DNA of 20,919 nt from Candidatus Pacebacteria bacterium UBA1364 (GCA_002306345.1 DBRQ01000006.1:136107-157025); one strand, 5' to 3'. Positions 1 to 6,127 are shown, counted from the first letter of the stretch. Numbers and translations are program-made. The notes: generated from the sequence alone by a model not told the origin.

Positions 1-139
1 GTGCTGCTCTAAAAGTGCCAAGCACCTATATTTTGATTGTTATTTAAAACTTAAAGTAAGTTTAAAAACTGCAAAGAAAAATTGAAAAATTTGACAAAAG
101 GCCCTTGCTTGCCTCACAAAAATCAGTCATATTAAAACA

Positions 140-373
140 ATGGATGCGATTCGTGACTTAGTTAGCAAAGCTTTTGCCGTTGACAGCGTTTGGTCGATCG
201 TAATTAGAGGGGTAATTTGGACGATCATTGCCCTGATTATTATTGTCAGTGTTGACAATCAAAATACGGACTCATCCAATAAAAAACTCAAAGCCAACTT
301 AGGCTTTTTTTCCATGGTTTTACTTCTGTCTGGAGGACTTATTTATTTACTGTTTGGGATTGGGGCGAAATAA
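140..373 (+). CDS. Small two-helix membrane protein, function unknown
   Basis: Encodes 77 aa. Two hydrophobic stretches are visible, at about residues 18-38 (IVIRGVIWTIIALIIIVSV) and 55-74 (LGFFSMVLLLSGGLIYLLFG), separated by a polar, Asn/Lys-rich loop. This suggests a hairpin inner-membrane protein with both ends on the same side. I recognise no family. The start is an ATG with no clear Shine-Dalgarno. A perfect -35 hexamer TTGACA lies at 91-96, but the matching -10 (114-119, TCACAA) is poor, so the promoter is uncertain. It runs convergently toward dnaB, whose stop lies 78 bp away, and I see no strong hairpin terminator between them. Coding status rests on the coherent hydrophobic pattern only. 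Confidence 0.6.
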   Translation: MDAIRDLVSKAFAVDSVWSIVIRGVIWTIIALIIIVSVDNQNTDSSNKKLKANLGFFSMVLLLSGGLIYLLFGIGAK

Positions 374-451
374 TTGATGCGCTTATCGAAACCAATAATC
401 ACTTAGAACAATGTGTTAATTTAAGCGGTTACAACGAGAAAAAGTAATTTT

Positions 452-1759
452 TTATTGCTTGCGATTTTCCATACCAAAAAATTTTACGCGGTCACCTCTA
501 AAATATAGTTCAATATTGCCTAAACCACCATTACGATGTTTAGCAATTTTTAAAGTTACCGATTCCCGTAAATCATCATCTTTGCGGTATAAAAACATAA
601 CCACATCGGCATCTTGTTCAATTGAACCCGACTCACGCAAATCAGACAGTTGCGGAGCTTTTTCACCACGTTGCTCCACGGCTCGAGACAATTGAGCCAG
701 AGCTAAAACTGGAATTTTGAGCTCTCTAGCAATATTTTTTAAACCTTGAGAAATTTCTCCCACTTCTTGAACACGATTCTCACGATTTTGACCGTGCGCC
801 AACTGTAAATAATCAACAATTAACAAATCAATGTTCTGCTCCATCATTAAACGACGCGCTTTGGTGCGCATCTCATAAATACTCAGGCCAGGTGTGTCAT
901 CAATAAAAAGTTTCGATTCAGCCAACACCCCCATAGCATCAGAAATTTTCAAAAAATCATCTTGAGATAAACGACCAGTTTTCAGTTTCCAGGCGTCAAT
1001 ATCAGCCTGGCCAACCAACAAACGATCTACTAACTCCTCTTTGCTCATTTCCAGAGAAAATATGCCAACCTTTTTCTTAGCCACAACACTAACATATTGA
1101 GCGATATTGACCGCAAAAGCGGTCTTACCTGTACCAGGGCGAGCTGCCAAAATAATCAAGTTGGACTTTTGTAGTCCAGCTAACATTCGGTCTAAATCGG
1201 CAAAACCAGTGGGCAAACCACGCAGCTCGCCACCACTCTTTTGCAGTTCATCCAAACGATCAAAACTTTCCACTAAAGTTTGCTTGATTGGCAAAAAATC
1301 ACGACGGGCATGGGTTTGGGAAATAGCCATCACTTGTTGTTCGGCACTATCCAAAATTTCATTGATTTCCTTGCTTTCGTCAAAAGCTAAACTGCCTACT
1401 TCATTGGAAAGAGCGATTAATTCTCTTTTTACATATTTTTCTTTAATCAAATAGGCGTAATTTTCGACGTTGGCCGCTGTAGATAACAAATTTGAAAGTT
1501 GACTAATGCCAGAAACTCCGCCAACTGTACGGATTTTTTTATCTTTAGTCAATTGATCTTTCAGAGTGATCACATCTATAGCCATACGTTTGTCATAAAG
1601 CTCTAGCATCGCTTCATAAATTGCGCTATTGGCTTTGCTATAAAATGATTCTGGTTTGAGGATTTCAGAGACTTTAATAATGGCATCTTTATCAATTAAA
1701 ATTGCTGCCAAAACAGACTTCTCTGCTTCAAGATCATGTGGGGGAATTTTTGGCTCCAT
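452..1759 (-). CDS. dnaB: Replicative DNA helicase DnaB
   Basis: Hexameric helicase that unwinds DNA at the replication fork. The N-terminal domain opens with the typical PPHDLEAEKSVL at the start, followed by a linker and a RecA-like C-terminal domain with Walker A AARPGTGKT (about residues 205-213), Walker B LLIVDYLQL (about 312-320) and the arginine-finger/DNA-loop region ending SGSIEQDADVVMFLYR. No intein interrupts these motifs. The frame is open further upstream, to a TTG at 1810, but I chose the ATG at 1759: it is preceded by AGGAG at a spacing of about 10 nt and begins where DnaB homology begins, giving 435 aa, close to the family length. The upstream 17 codons come from a tandem copy of the ribosome-binding segment. 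A good promoter lies at 1842-1870. Confidence 0.96.
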   Translation of the reverse strand: MEPKIPPHDLEAEKSVLAAILIDKDAIIKVSEILKPESFYSKANSAIYEAMLELYDKRMAIDVITLKDQLTKDKKIRTVGGVSGISQLSNLLSTAANVENYAYLIKEKYVKRELIALSNEVGSLAFDESKEINEILDSAEQQVMAISQTHARRDFLPIKQTLVESFDRLDELQKSGGELRGLPTGFADLDRMLAGLQKSNLIILAARPGTGKTAFAVNIAQYVSVVAKKKVGIFSLEMSKEELVDRLLVGQADIDAWKLKTGRLSQDDFLKISDAMGVLAESKLFIDDTPGLSIYEMRTKARRLMMEQNIDLLIVDYLQLAHGQNRENRVQEVGEISQGLKNIARELKIPVLALAQLSRAVEQRGEKAPQLSDLRESGSIEQDADVVMFLYRKDDDLRESVTLKIAKHRNGGLGNIELYFRGDRVKFFGMENRKQ

Positions 1760-1763
1760 ATTT

Positions 1764-1794
1764 TTATTTCGCTCCTGTATTGTTATTTCGCTCC
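1764..1794 (-). promoter_or_regulatory. Duplicated Shine-Dalgarno segment before dnaB
   Basis: On the minus strand the 12-mer GGAGCGAAATAA occurs twice (plus-strand 1764-1775 and 1783-1794), 19 nt apart. The copy nearer the gene supplies the AGGAG ribosome-binding site for the ATG at 1759. The second is a leftover or spare site with no ATG correctly placed after it. This supports the 1759 start over the upstream TTG. Confidence 0.6.
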
Positions 1795-1833
1795 CGTCTA
1801 TAATTTTCAACTGCTATAACTTCCAACTGCAGC

Positions 1834-1888
1834 TTGACTCTTTTATAAAAAATCATTGACTTTTTTGCAAAAATAATTGACTTTTTTA
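1834..1888 (+). repeat. Three direct repeats TTGACT-T-tract across the dnaB promoter
   Basis: On the plus strand TTGACT followed by a T-rich run occurs at 1834, 1856 and 1877, spaced 22 and 21 bp, about two helical turns. The last two copies share ATTGACTTTTTT exactly; the first is TTGACTCTTTT. One copy lies upstream of the dnaB -35, one between -35 and -10, and one just downstream of the -10. The same-face spacing suggests a binding site for a repressor or replication protein, but simple AT-rich sequence expansion is possible. Confidence 0.45.
1842..1870 (-). promoter_or_regulatory. dnaB promoter, TTGCAA-17-TATAAA
   Basis: Minus-strand -35 TTGCAA (1865-1870) and -10 TATAAA (1842-1847) are separated by exactly 17 bp. 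The predicted start near 1835 gives a leader of about 75 nt before the dnaB ATG at 1759. Copies of a TTGACT-type repeat sit inside and on either side of this promoter. Confidence 0.6.
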
Positions 1889-1910
1889 AAAAAATCAATT
1901 AACAGTGATT

Positions 1911-2567
1911 TTAAGTGCGACGCAAAACTACCAGTTGCATCTCTTCGGGTAGGCGATCTTTCTCAACGATCAATTTATCTTCTGCTGCTGCTGTCGCACC
2001 AAAACTTCGTAAAAATTGATCCAGTGGTTTAAATTTTGTATCACTTGGATAAGAGCCATCATTATAATGCATCGGAATTAAAATGCTGGGACTAATGGCG
2101 TTAGCGACTTTGATAGCTTCATCATTCATTAAAGAAAACGGCCCACCGACTGGTAAAAACAAAACGTCAATCATACCGATAGCATCTAGTTGCTTTTCAT
2201 CTAACTGATGAGCTAAATCACCCAAATGGCAAATTGAAAGACCGTCAATTAAAAATTTAAAAACAAGATTAATCCCTCGCTCTGCACCTTCTACTTGATC
2301 ATGAAAAGTTTTAATTCCAAAAACCGAAATACCTCCCACTTCATATTCACCTGGAAAATCAATGATAAAAGGCTTCTCTCTTTTACTAGTACCTTTAACT
2401 TTTTCTTTAGCATTGTGATCAGCATGATTGTGAGAAATGGTAACAATTTCTGCATTGAGATGCGGCAAGGTAATGCCCACCGCTTTATCATCAAACGGAT
2501 CAGTGACTACACTCCCCATTTCACCTTTAAGTTTAAAACAAGAATGACCGTGATAAGTAATTTGCAT
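1911..2567 (-). CDS. MBL-fold metal-dependent hydrolase (UlaG-like)
   Basis: Predicted cytoplasmic metallo-hydrolase of 218 aa with the metallo-beta-lactamase fold. The metal-binding motif HxHxDH is seen as SHNHADH at about residues 45-51. A later GDLAHQL supplies the bridging Asp region, and PMHYNDG near residue 165 supplies the C-terminal His. The short length, the opening MQITYHGHSCFKLKG and the FPGEYE segment match the single-domain UlaG-like family often annotated as Zn-dependent hydrolase; the substrate cannot be inferred. It lies downstream of a 162-bp inverted-repeat element, whose left end is only about 32 bp before the start codon and may influence expression. The gene ends about 150 bp before dnaB on the same strand, so the two may be loosely linked, though dnaB has its own promoter upstream of its start. 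Confidence 0.85.
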   Translation of the reverse strand: MQITYHGHSCFKLKGEMGSVVTDPFDDKAVGITLPHLNAEIVTISHNHADHNAKEKVKGTSKREKPFIIDFPGEYEVGGISVFGIKTFHDQVEGAERGINLVFKFLIDGLSICHLGDLAHQLDEKQLDAIGMIDVLFLPVGGPFSLMNDEAIKVANAISPSILIPMHYNDGSYPSDTKFKPLDQFLRSFGATAAAEDKLIVEKDRLPEEMQLVVLRRT

Positions 2568-2598
2568 AATATAAAAGTTCCATTTTTAATAAATTACA

Positions 2599-2760
2599 AG
2601 CTTCACACTTTAAAATAGACCACCAAAGGAGCTAATTTATCAACTCAAATAATAAGTACTTATACCTAATAGACAGCGACTTCACTTGAGTGAGAAAAAG
2701 ACTATTCACTAGCAAGTTGAACAATTTTCATCGACCGAGTCTATTTTAAAGTGTAAAGCT
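2599..2760. repeat. 162-bp element with 22-bp terminal inverted repeats
   Basis: The ends 2599-2620 and 2739-2760 are inverted repeats matching at 21 of 22 positions (core CACTTTAAAATAGAC). The 118-bp interior is AT-rich, has no ORF, and contains a perfect palindrome ATAAGTACTTAT at 2652-2663 and a small CACT-TG-AGTG inverted repeat. I see no target-site duplication next to the ends. It occupies most of the 363-bp intergenic gap 2568-2930 between divergent genes. It could be a miniature inverted-repeat transposable element, or a long stem-loop RNA or regulatory cruciform. The rest of the gap holds only the promoter region of the next gene. Confidence 0.6.
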
Positions 2761-2891
2761 CGCTCTTAGTTTAACATATGAATTTTGACTGTCAAAACTT
2801 GAACTAATGATCATCAATTAACTCAAGCAATTTAGACAATTATACTTGACTTAAATGTGTAATTCTAAGACAAATTAACTTTACTTTTGTG

Positions 2892-2897
2892 TATAAT
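2892..2897 (+). promoter_or_regulatory. -10 box of the exported-protein operon
   Basis: TATAAT lies 33 bp before the ATG at 2931, preceded by a weak -35 region (TTGACT at 2846 is too distant). It is the only consensus -10 in the gap facing this gene. The leader would be about 27 nt, with only a weak AAAG ribosome-binding segment. Confidence 0.4.
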
Positions 2898-2930
2898 TAG
2901 CTTAGGATACTCTCTCTAAAGTAAAAAATT

Positions 2931-3359
2931 ATGCGAAAAGAAATTCTTCTAGCAGTTTTTGTCGGTATCACTTTGGGTTTGATGATTACTTTTGGGATTT
3001 ACCAAAATTCTGAAAATGCTAAAAGTGGCCAAAATAATACTACTGATCAGCTCATTAATCATCCAAGTAGTACACAATCAGCTGTTACTCAAGATCCCCA
3101 ACTGGTGATCAATAGACCAGAAGAAGATTTACTAACTAATGAAGAAGAATTGATTATTTCTGGTAGTAGCACACCAGATAGTTTTGTGGTGATTTTTGTT
3201 AACAATGTAGAAAATATCATCAATACTGATCAATCAGGCAATTTTTCTCTTAAAGTCAAACTAAATAAAGGTGGCAATTTGATTGAAATCAACAGTATTG
3301 ATGAAGACGGCAAACAAATTAATAAACAAAGAACTGTCATTTATGAACCCGAAAATTAA
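2931..3359 (+). CDS. Membrane-anchored protein with Ig-like domain, function unknown
   Basis: Encodes 142 aa. Residues about 4-23 (EILLAVFVGITLGLMITFGI) form one membrane anchor or uncleaved signal. A Ser/Thr/Asn/Gln-rich spacer (about 25-55) follows, then a beta-rich domain (about 58-140) with the pattern PEEDLLTNEEELIISGSS, VVIFVNN, DQSGNFSLKVKL, GGNLIEINSIDEDGK and a terminal RTVIYE. This pattern is typical of bacterial Ig-like domains of cell-surface proteins in CPR and Firmicutes. It is predicted to sit outside the cytoplasmic membrane. The gene overlaps the next one by 17 nt in a different frame, so the two are probably co-translated and may act together on the cell surface. No enzymatic residues are evident. 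Confidence 0.75.
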   Translation: MRKEILLAVFVGITLGLMITFGIYQNSENAKSGQNNTTDQLINHPSSTQSAVTQDPQLVINRPEEDLLTNEEELIISGSSTPDSFVVIFVNNVENIINTDQSGNFSLKVKLNKGGNLIEINSIDEDGKQINKQRTVIYEPEN

Positions 3360-4062
3360 AACAAACAGTCGTAAACTTATATTCTTAGTTTTCATGAGCT
3401 GTGTATTTTTGCTGCCAACTCAACTGGTTTTTGCGCAAACACAAGCCACCAATAGTTCAGATAACACGACCCAAGAAGAACAAGAAAAAGAAAATAGTAC
3501 AATTGATAACATCAAAAAAGTGATTCAAGAAAAAAAAACTGAACTAGGCAGTATTAGTGCAGAGTTACACAGTGAAAAAGCTTACCTGGCTAAAGTGCTG
3601 CGCGTCAGTGAAGAAACTTTGACCGTAAGTCATTATTCTGGTAATAAAATTATTCCTCTAGAAAAAGAAGTCTTAATTCAAAATGAGGACGGCAAAGACA
3701 TCAAAATCAGCGAGATTGCTGTTGATGATTGGGTGGGTGTTTACAGCGAAGTGCTTGAAGAAAATTTAAAAATCAAAAAGGTAATTCTTTACAAACAAGA
3801 TTTCAGTCCTAAAGATAAAATAATTACCCTAGGTTCTATTTCCTCCATTGGTAAAAATGATCTTAAAATTACACCTCGATCAGGAGAAAAGGAACTAACC
3901 TTTAGTTTTGACAAAACAACCGCTTTTCAAGATTACCAAGGTGAAACAGCTAAATTAGCTGAATTTTATGAAGATCTACAATGTTTGGTAGTGGCCTTTG
4001 CTGACAAAAATGGCAATTACGTGATCAGCACCATCAGAGCTTTGAGTAATTTCGAAAAATAA
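3343..4062 (+). CDS. Secreted protein with DUF5666-like beta repeats, function unknown
   Basis: I chose the ATG at 3343, giving 239 aa, because it is directly followed by a signal peptide: Lys/Arg-rich start, hydrophobic core LIFLVFMSCVFLLP and a likely signal-peptidase site after VFA (about residue 31). The frame is open back to 3283 but that would bury the signal. The mature protein starts with a Thr/Asn/Gln-rich segment and a charged helical stretch (about 45-80). Two similar beta modules follow (about 84-145 and 160-235), each with a pattern of 'gxV-x-LTVSHxxG' and 'W/VVGVYSE...', reminiscent of DUF5666-type OB-like domains. The 17-nt overlap with the preceding gene implies translational coupling. 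Extracytoplasmic location is inferred; the role is unknown. Confidence 0.75.
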   Translation: MNPKIKTNSRKLIFLVFMSCVFLLPTQLVFAQTQATNSSDNTTQEEQEKENSTIDNIKKVIQEKKTELGSISAELHSEKAYLAKVLRVSEETLTVSHYSGNKIIPLEKEVLIQNEDGKDIKISEIAVDDWVGVYSEVLEENLKIKKVILYKQDFSPKDKIITLGSISSIGKNDLKITPRSGEKELTFSFDKTTAFQDYQGETAKLAEFYEDLQCLVVAFADKNGNYVISTIRALSNFEK

Positions 4063-4187
4063 AATCATTTTTACCATCAAGCAATACTAGAAATTGCGGG
4101 TGAAACAAAAAGAACATCAGCAGATCAACCAGATGTCTTAAAAAAAGATGAAACGCGAGAAGCACTCGCTAAACCTTTAATAGGTAC
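4063..4187 (+). pseudogene. Possible 3'-truncated gene remnant abutting the IS
   Basis: Directly after the stop of the preceding gene, and in the same frame, the sequence stays open for 43 codons. It reads like protein (AILEIAGETKRTSADQPDVL, then KKDETREALAKPLIG) until the left end of the IS at 4188, whose first bases create the TAG stop. There is no start codon. The amino-acid composition is coding-like, unlike typical intergenic sequence here. It may be the tail of a gene cut by the IS or by a deletion, or a C-terminal extension lost by a new stop. Family not recognised. Confidence 0.35.
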
Positions 4188-4915
4188 TGTTTAGGTCACG
4201 ATACATTTATCACAAACGGCCGGTAGGCCGTTATGAGAGTGCGACATAATTTTCCAATAATAAAAACAGAGCAGTATGATTGGTTTATGACGACAATCAA
4301 TACTGCTCTTGGTTTTGATTCTAACGACAAAGCCAAACTAAAACTACGAGTAATTGAGGTTTTTGAGAAGTCTGGATTAGAGGCAACTCAATTATCATTT
4401 CCAGGTATCAGCAAGAGAACAATATATCGATGGAGAAAAAATTTATTGAGTCAGGCAAAAGGCTTTTTAGTCTTTTACCCATTTTAACCAAACCAAAAAG
4501 AGTTACATCACTGTCAAGCAAGAATGCCAAAGAGTTTATTGAGGAAATACTTGATAAAGCTGAATACAAGATTCATACCATTCAAACTGACAATGGCTCT
4601 GAATTTAAGGGTTACTTTGACCAAGCAATTGAAAAACTTAAGAATACAAGACATGTTTGGAGTTATCCAAAATCACCCAAAACCAATGGATATGTTGAAA
4701 GATTTAACTGGACAATTCAAGATGAATTCATTAACTACGAGATTGATACAGCAACTTATGATATTAAAAGGTTTGATGAAAAACTAAACAACTTGCTAAT
4801 ATATTACAACACAATTAGACCACATCAGTCTCTTGGTTATATGACACCCAACAATTATTTAGTACAATTGCAGAAGAGATGAGCACGTTTGTGCCATATG
4901 TCCGTGACCAGGACA
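4188..4915 (+). mobile_element. Internally deleted insertion sequence (IS3/IS481-type)
   Basis: A 728-bp element bounded by imperfect inverted repeats. The left end (4188-4218) reads TGTTTAGGTCACG at its tip with CACAAACG further in. The right end (4886-4915), read on the minus strand, gives TGTCCTGGTCACG and CACAAACG. The 5'-TGT tips fit IS3/IS481-type elements. Between them is a damaged DDE transposase (4233-4882). I see no target-site duplication: TAGGTAC is on the left and AAGATTT on the right. A small palindrome ACGGCCGGTAGGCCGTT (4216-4232) lies just before the transposase start. The element should be unable to move by itself. Confidence 0.75.
4233..4882 (+). pseudogene. DDE transposase, frameshifted and missing its middle
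   Basis: The first part (4233-4487) encodes an N-terminal helix-turn-helix region ending GISKRTIYRWRK. The second part, in the -1 frame to 4882, continues with KFIESGKRLFSLLP and an integrase-core end holding QTDNGSEF and TNGYVERFN, in which Asp and Glu are separated by exactly 35 residues, as in DD(35)E enzymes. The frames join perfectly if the ribosome slips back one base on the A-AAA-AAT heptamer at 4434-4440, so either programmed -1 frameshifting or a lost A explains the break. Between TKPKRV and SLSSKNAKEF a stretch of roughly 100 residues, including the first catalytic Asp, is missing compared with full-length relatives. The conceptual product is about 216 aa and catalytically dead. Confidence 0.8.
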
Positions 4916-4957
4916 AAGATTTTAAAAATGTAGAAATTTATGATATGATAAAAAACG

Positions 4958-5536
4958 GTGGAAACAAATATCATATTGTTGATTGCATTGATTATATGCC
5001 TGTTATTCAACAATTATATTGGTTTGTATATCTCACGCAAGCATGGTACTAAAATACCACAATGGTCGAGCATAGTAAAAAATAGAGATTATACATTTTA
5101 TCTCATTTATATCTTTTATATAGCACTTCTTGTTAATTCTATCATCTCTATACTCAAGGAGGAGTACATATTTCTACTTGCTTTACTTGGTTTCATTTCG
5201 ATTCTCCTTAGTGCATATATAAATTTCGTGGCAAGAAGAGATTTGGCTAAATATTGGACACCTTTTGCGAGTACAGGAAAGGAGCAAAAACTCATAAAGA
5301 CCGGAATTTATGCAAAAATTAGACATCCTATTTATTTATCTGGCTTAATTTTATCATTGGGCTTTACGCTCATCGCTGGAAACTTATATGGCCTTTTATT
5401 TTTCATTTTATCTTTGGCAGCTTTTGTCACACGAATAAAAAAAGAGGAAAGGGAGCTAATTACAAGATTTGGTGAAGAATACAAACAATACGCAAAAGAG
5501 ACCCCCCTATTAATACCAAAATTGAAAGAAAAATGA
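4958..5536 (+). CDS. Isoprenylcysteine carboxyl methyltransferase (ICMT)-family membrane protein
   Basis: A 192-aa integral membrane protein with about five hydrophobic segments (residues 5-25, 48-67, 72-92, 126-150 and around 150). The C-terminal signature is typical of the ICMT/PEMT methyltransferase fold: KTGIYAKIRHPIYLSGLIL (about 113-131), followed by KKEERELITRFGEEYKQYAK (about 162-181). The RHP and EE motifs bind S-adenosylmethionine in this family. Bacterial members act on unknown small molecules or lipids. The start is a GTG; an in-frame stop at 4949 rules out a longer protein, and no good Shine-Dalgarno is present. It lies just behind a damaged IS and is followed after 65 bp by an integron attC-like site, the arrangement expected of a gene cassette. 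Acquisition by transfer is therefore likely. Confidence 0.85.
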   Translation: METNIILLIALIICLLFNNYIGLYISRKHGTKIPQWSSIVKNRDYTFYLIYIFYIALLVNSIISILKEEYIFLLALLGFISILLSAYINFVARRDLAKYWTPFASTGKEQKLIKTGIYAKIRHPIYLSGLILSLGFTLIAGNLYGLLFFILSLAAFVTRIKKEERELITRFGEEYKQYAKETPLLIPKLKEK

Positions 5537-5569
5537 GGTGGTGTTATGGCGTCCTTTCGCCGACTCTGC

Positions 5570-5586
5570 GGATTGCTTTGCAATCC
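5570..5586. repeat. Perfect short hairpin GGATTGC-TTT-GCAATCC
   Basis: A 7-bp perfect stem with a TTT loop between the ICMT-like gene and the attC-like site. It is not followed by a T-run, so it is not a standard terminator. Its loop and composition resemble the hairpin at 5760-5782. Confidence 0.5.
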
Positions 5587-5601
5587 TCGTTCCTATCGAG
5601 A

Positions 5602-5692
5602 GCGTATAACAGCCGGACATACGACTACGCCTTACTCTGCCCAAATGCTCGACTACGTCTCGCACTTCGTATGTCCGCAGAACGTTATACGC
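5602..5692 (+). other. Integron attC-like recombination site
   Basis: This 91-bp site has the nested imperfect palindrome of an attC. The outer arms GCGTATAAC (5602-5610) and GTTATACGC (5684-5692) are perfect complements. The inner arms CGGACATACGA (5613-5623) and TCGTATGTCCG (5667-5677) are also perfect complements. Between outer and inner arms lie unequal unpaired spacers of 2 and 6 nt, and the middle is a variable loop. The outer arms match the integron core consensus RYYYAAC/GTTRRRY except at one compensated position. Length (57-141 bp is usual), orientation (GTT arm distal to the gene) and position behind a single gene all fit. No integrase gene or second attC is in the window. An unrelated palindrome is the main alternative. 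Confidence 0.55.
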
Positions 5693-5759
5693 ATAAATTT
5701 TAGGAATTTAGATAACAGTGCAAAAAATTTTGTAAAAAACTTTTGCCCGTGAGCCGTAA

Positions 5760-5782
5760 GCAAAATTGCTTCGCAATTTTGC
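5760..5782. repeat. Perfect hairpin GCAAAATTGC-TTC-GCAATTTTGC
   Basis: A 10-bp perfect stem with a 3-nt loop in the non-coding stretch between the attC-like site and the tRNA. It has no adjacent T-run on either strand. It is a candidate dispersed palindromic repeat. Confidence 0.5.
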
Positions 5783-5856
5783 GTCAGTCAGCGTCGGGAT
5801 TTTGCTCAAAGAAAGTTCTGACATCGTCCAGCAGACACCACCATATTGAATTAGCC

Positions 5857-5895
5857 GCCCAGAGCGAAGCCCGAGCCCTTCGCTTCGCTTGGGGC
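5857..5895 (-). repeat. GC-rich palindrome downstream of tRNA-Ala
   Basis: The arms 5857-5869 (GCCCAGAGCGAAG) and 5883-5895 (CTTCGCTTGGGGC) pair at 11 of 13 positions. The element is much more GC-rich than its surroundings and lies 25 bp past the 3' end of the minus-strand tRNA. It could act as a transcript end or RNase barrier, or be a dispersed REP-like repeat. The 227-bp stretch 5693-5919 holds no credible gene. Confidence 0.45.
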
Positions 5896-5919
5896 GAGGG
5901 AAAATCAAATCGTCTAATG

Positions 5920-5992
5920 TGGACCGAAGGGGAATCGAACCCCTGATCTCTGCAATGCGAATGCAGCGCTCTGCCAACTGAGCTATCGGCCC
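5920..5992 (-). tRNA. tRNA-Ala (anticodon CGC)
   Basis: The 73-nt minus-strand sequence folds into a full cloverleaf. The acceptor GGGCCGA/TCGGTCC contains the G3-U70 wobble pair that marks alanine tRNAs. The D arm contains AGCTCAGTTGGCAGAGC and the T arm AGGGGTTCGATTCCCCT. The anticodon stem is CTGCA/TGCAG with loop TTCGCAT, placing CGC at plus 5957-5959, which reads GCG. The discriminator is A; the following bases are CAT, so the CCA end is not encoded. A CGC isoacceptor reads only one codon, a modest luxury in an AT-rich reduced genome. A minus-strand -10-like TATAAT lies at 6065-6070 but no good -35 accompanies it. The gene borders the accessory islet 4063-5919. Confidence 0.95.
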
Positions 5993-6089
5993 TTTTTTGT
6001 TTTGGCGGTTGTTGATTGAGGGCGTCACCTTAAATTTTAAATCCAATATTGCAAACAAAGTTTAATTATATAACATTTCCCTTCAAAAT

Positions 6090-6118
6090 TTGACTAAAAA
6101 GGCTTATTGTCCTATAAT
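6090..6118 (+). promoter_or_regulatory. hisS leader promoter, TTGACT-17-TATAAT
   Basis: -35 TTGACT (6090-6095) and -10 TATAAT (6113-6118) are separated by exactly 17 bp, one of the best sigma-70-type promoters in the window. Transcription should start near 6125, giving a hisS leader of about 275 nt. Confidence 0.8.
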
Positions 6119-6127
6119 AAAGCGACA

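Noticed and set aside
1..139. Promoter TTGACA (91-96) for the first gene
   Set aside because: The -35 is perfect but no acceptable -10 lies at 16-18 bp; not listed as a feature.
452..1759. Intein in DnaB
   Set aside because: The Walker and DNA-binding motifs are continuous and the length is normal.
4060..4194. Readthrough of TAA or recoded stop after the secreted protein
   Set aside because: All other genes end normally at TAA/TAG/TGA and RF1 is present; one 43-codon stretch is better explained as a remnant.
4181..4922. Target-site duplication flanking the IS
   Set aside because: Flanks TAGGTAC and AAGATTT do not match; later deletion or rearrangement may have removed it.
4916..5024. Upstream reading frame across the start of the ICMT-like gene
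   Set aside because: It is open for about 40 codons in another frame but is a shadow of the hydrophobic N-terminus and lacks its own signals.
5546..5752. 68-aa plus-strand open frame after the ICMT-like gene
   Set aside because: It coincides with the attC-like palindrome and hairpins; no protein-like pattern.
5708..6058. 116-aa minus-strand open frame
   Set aside because: It runs straight through the tRNA-Ala gene and GC-rich palindromes; its translation is a by-product of these.
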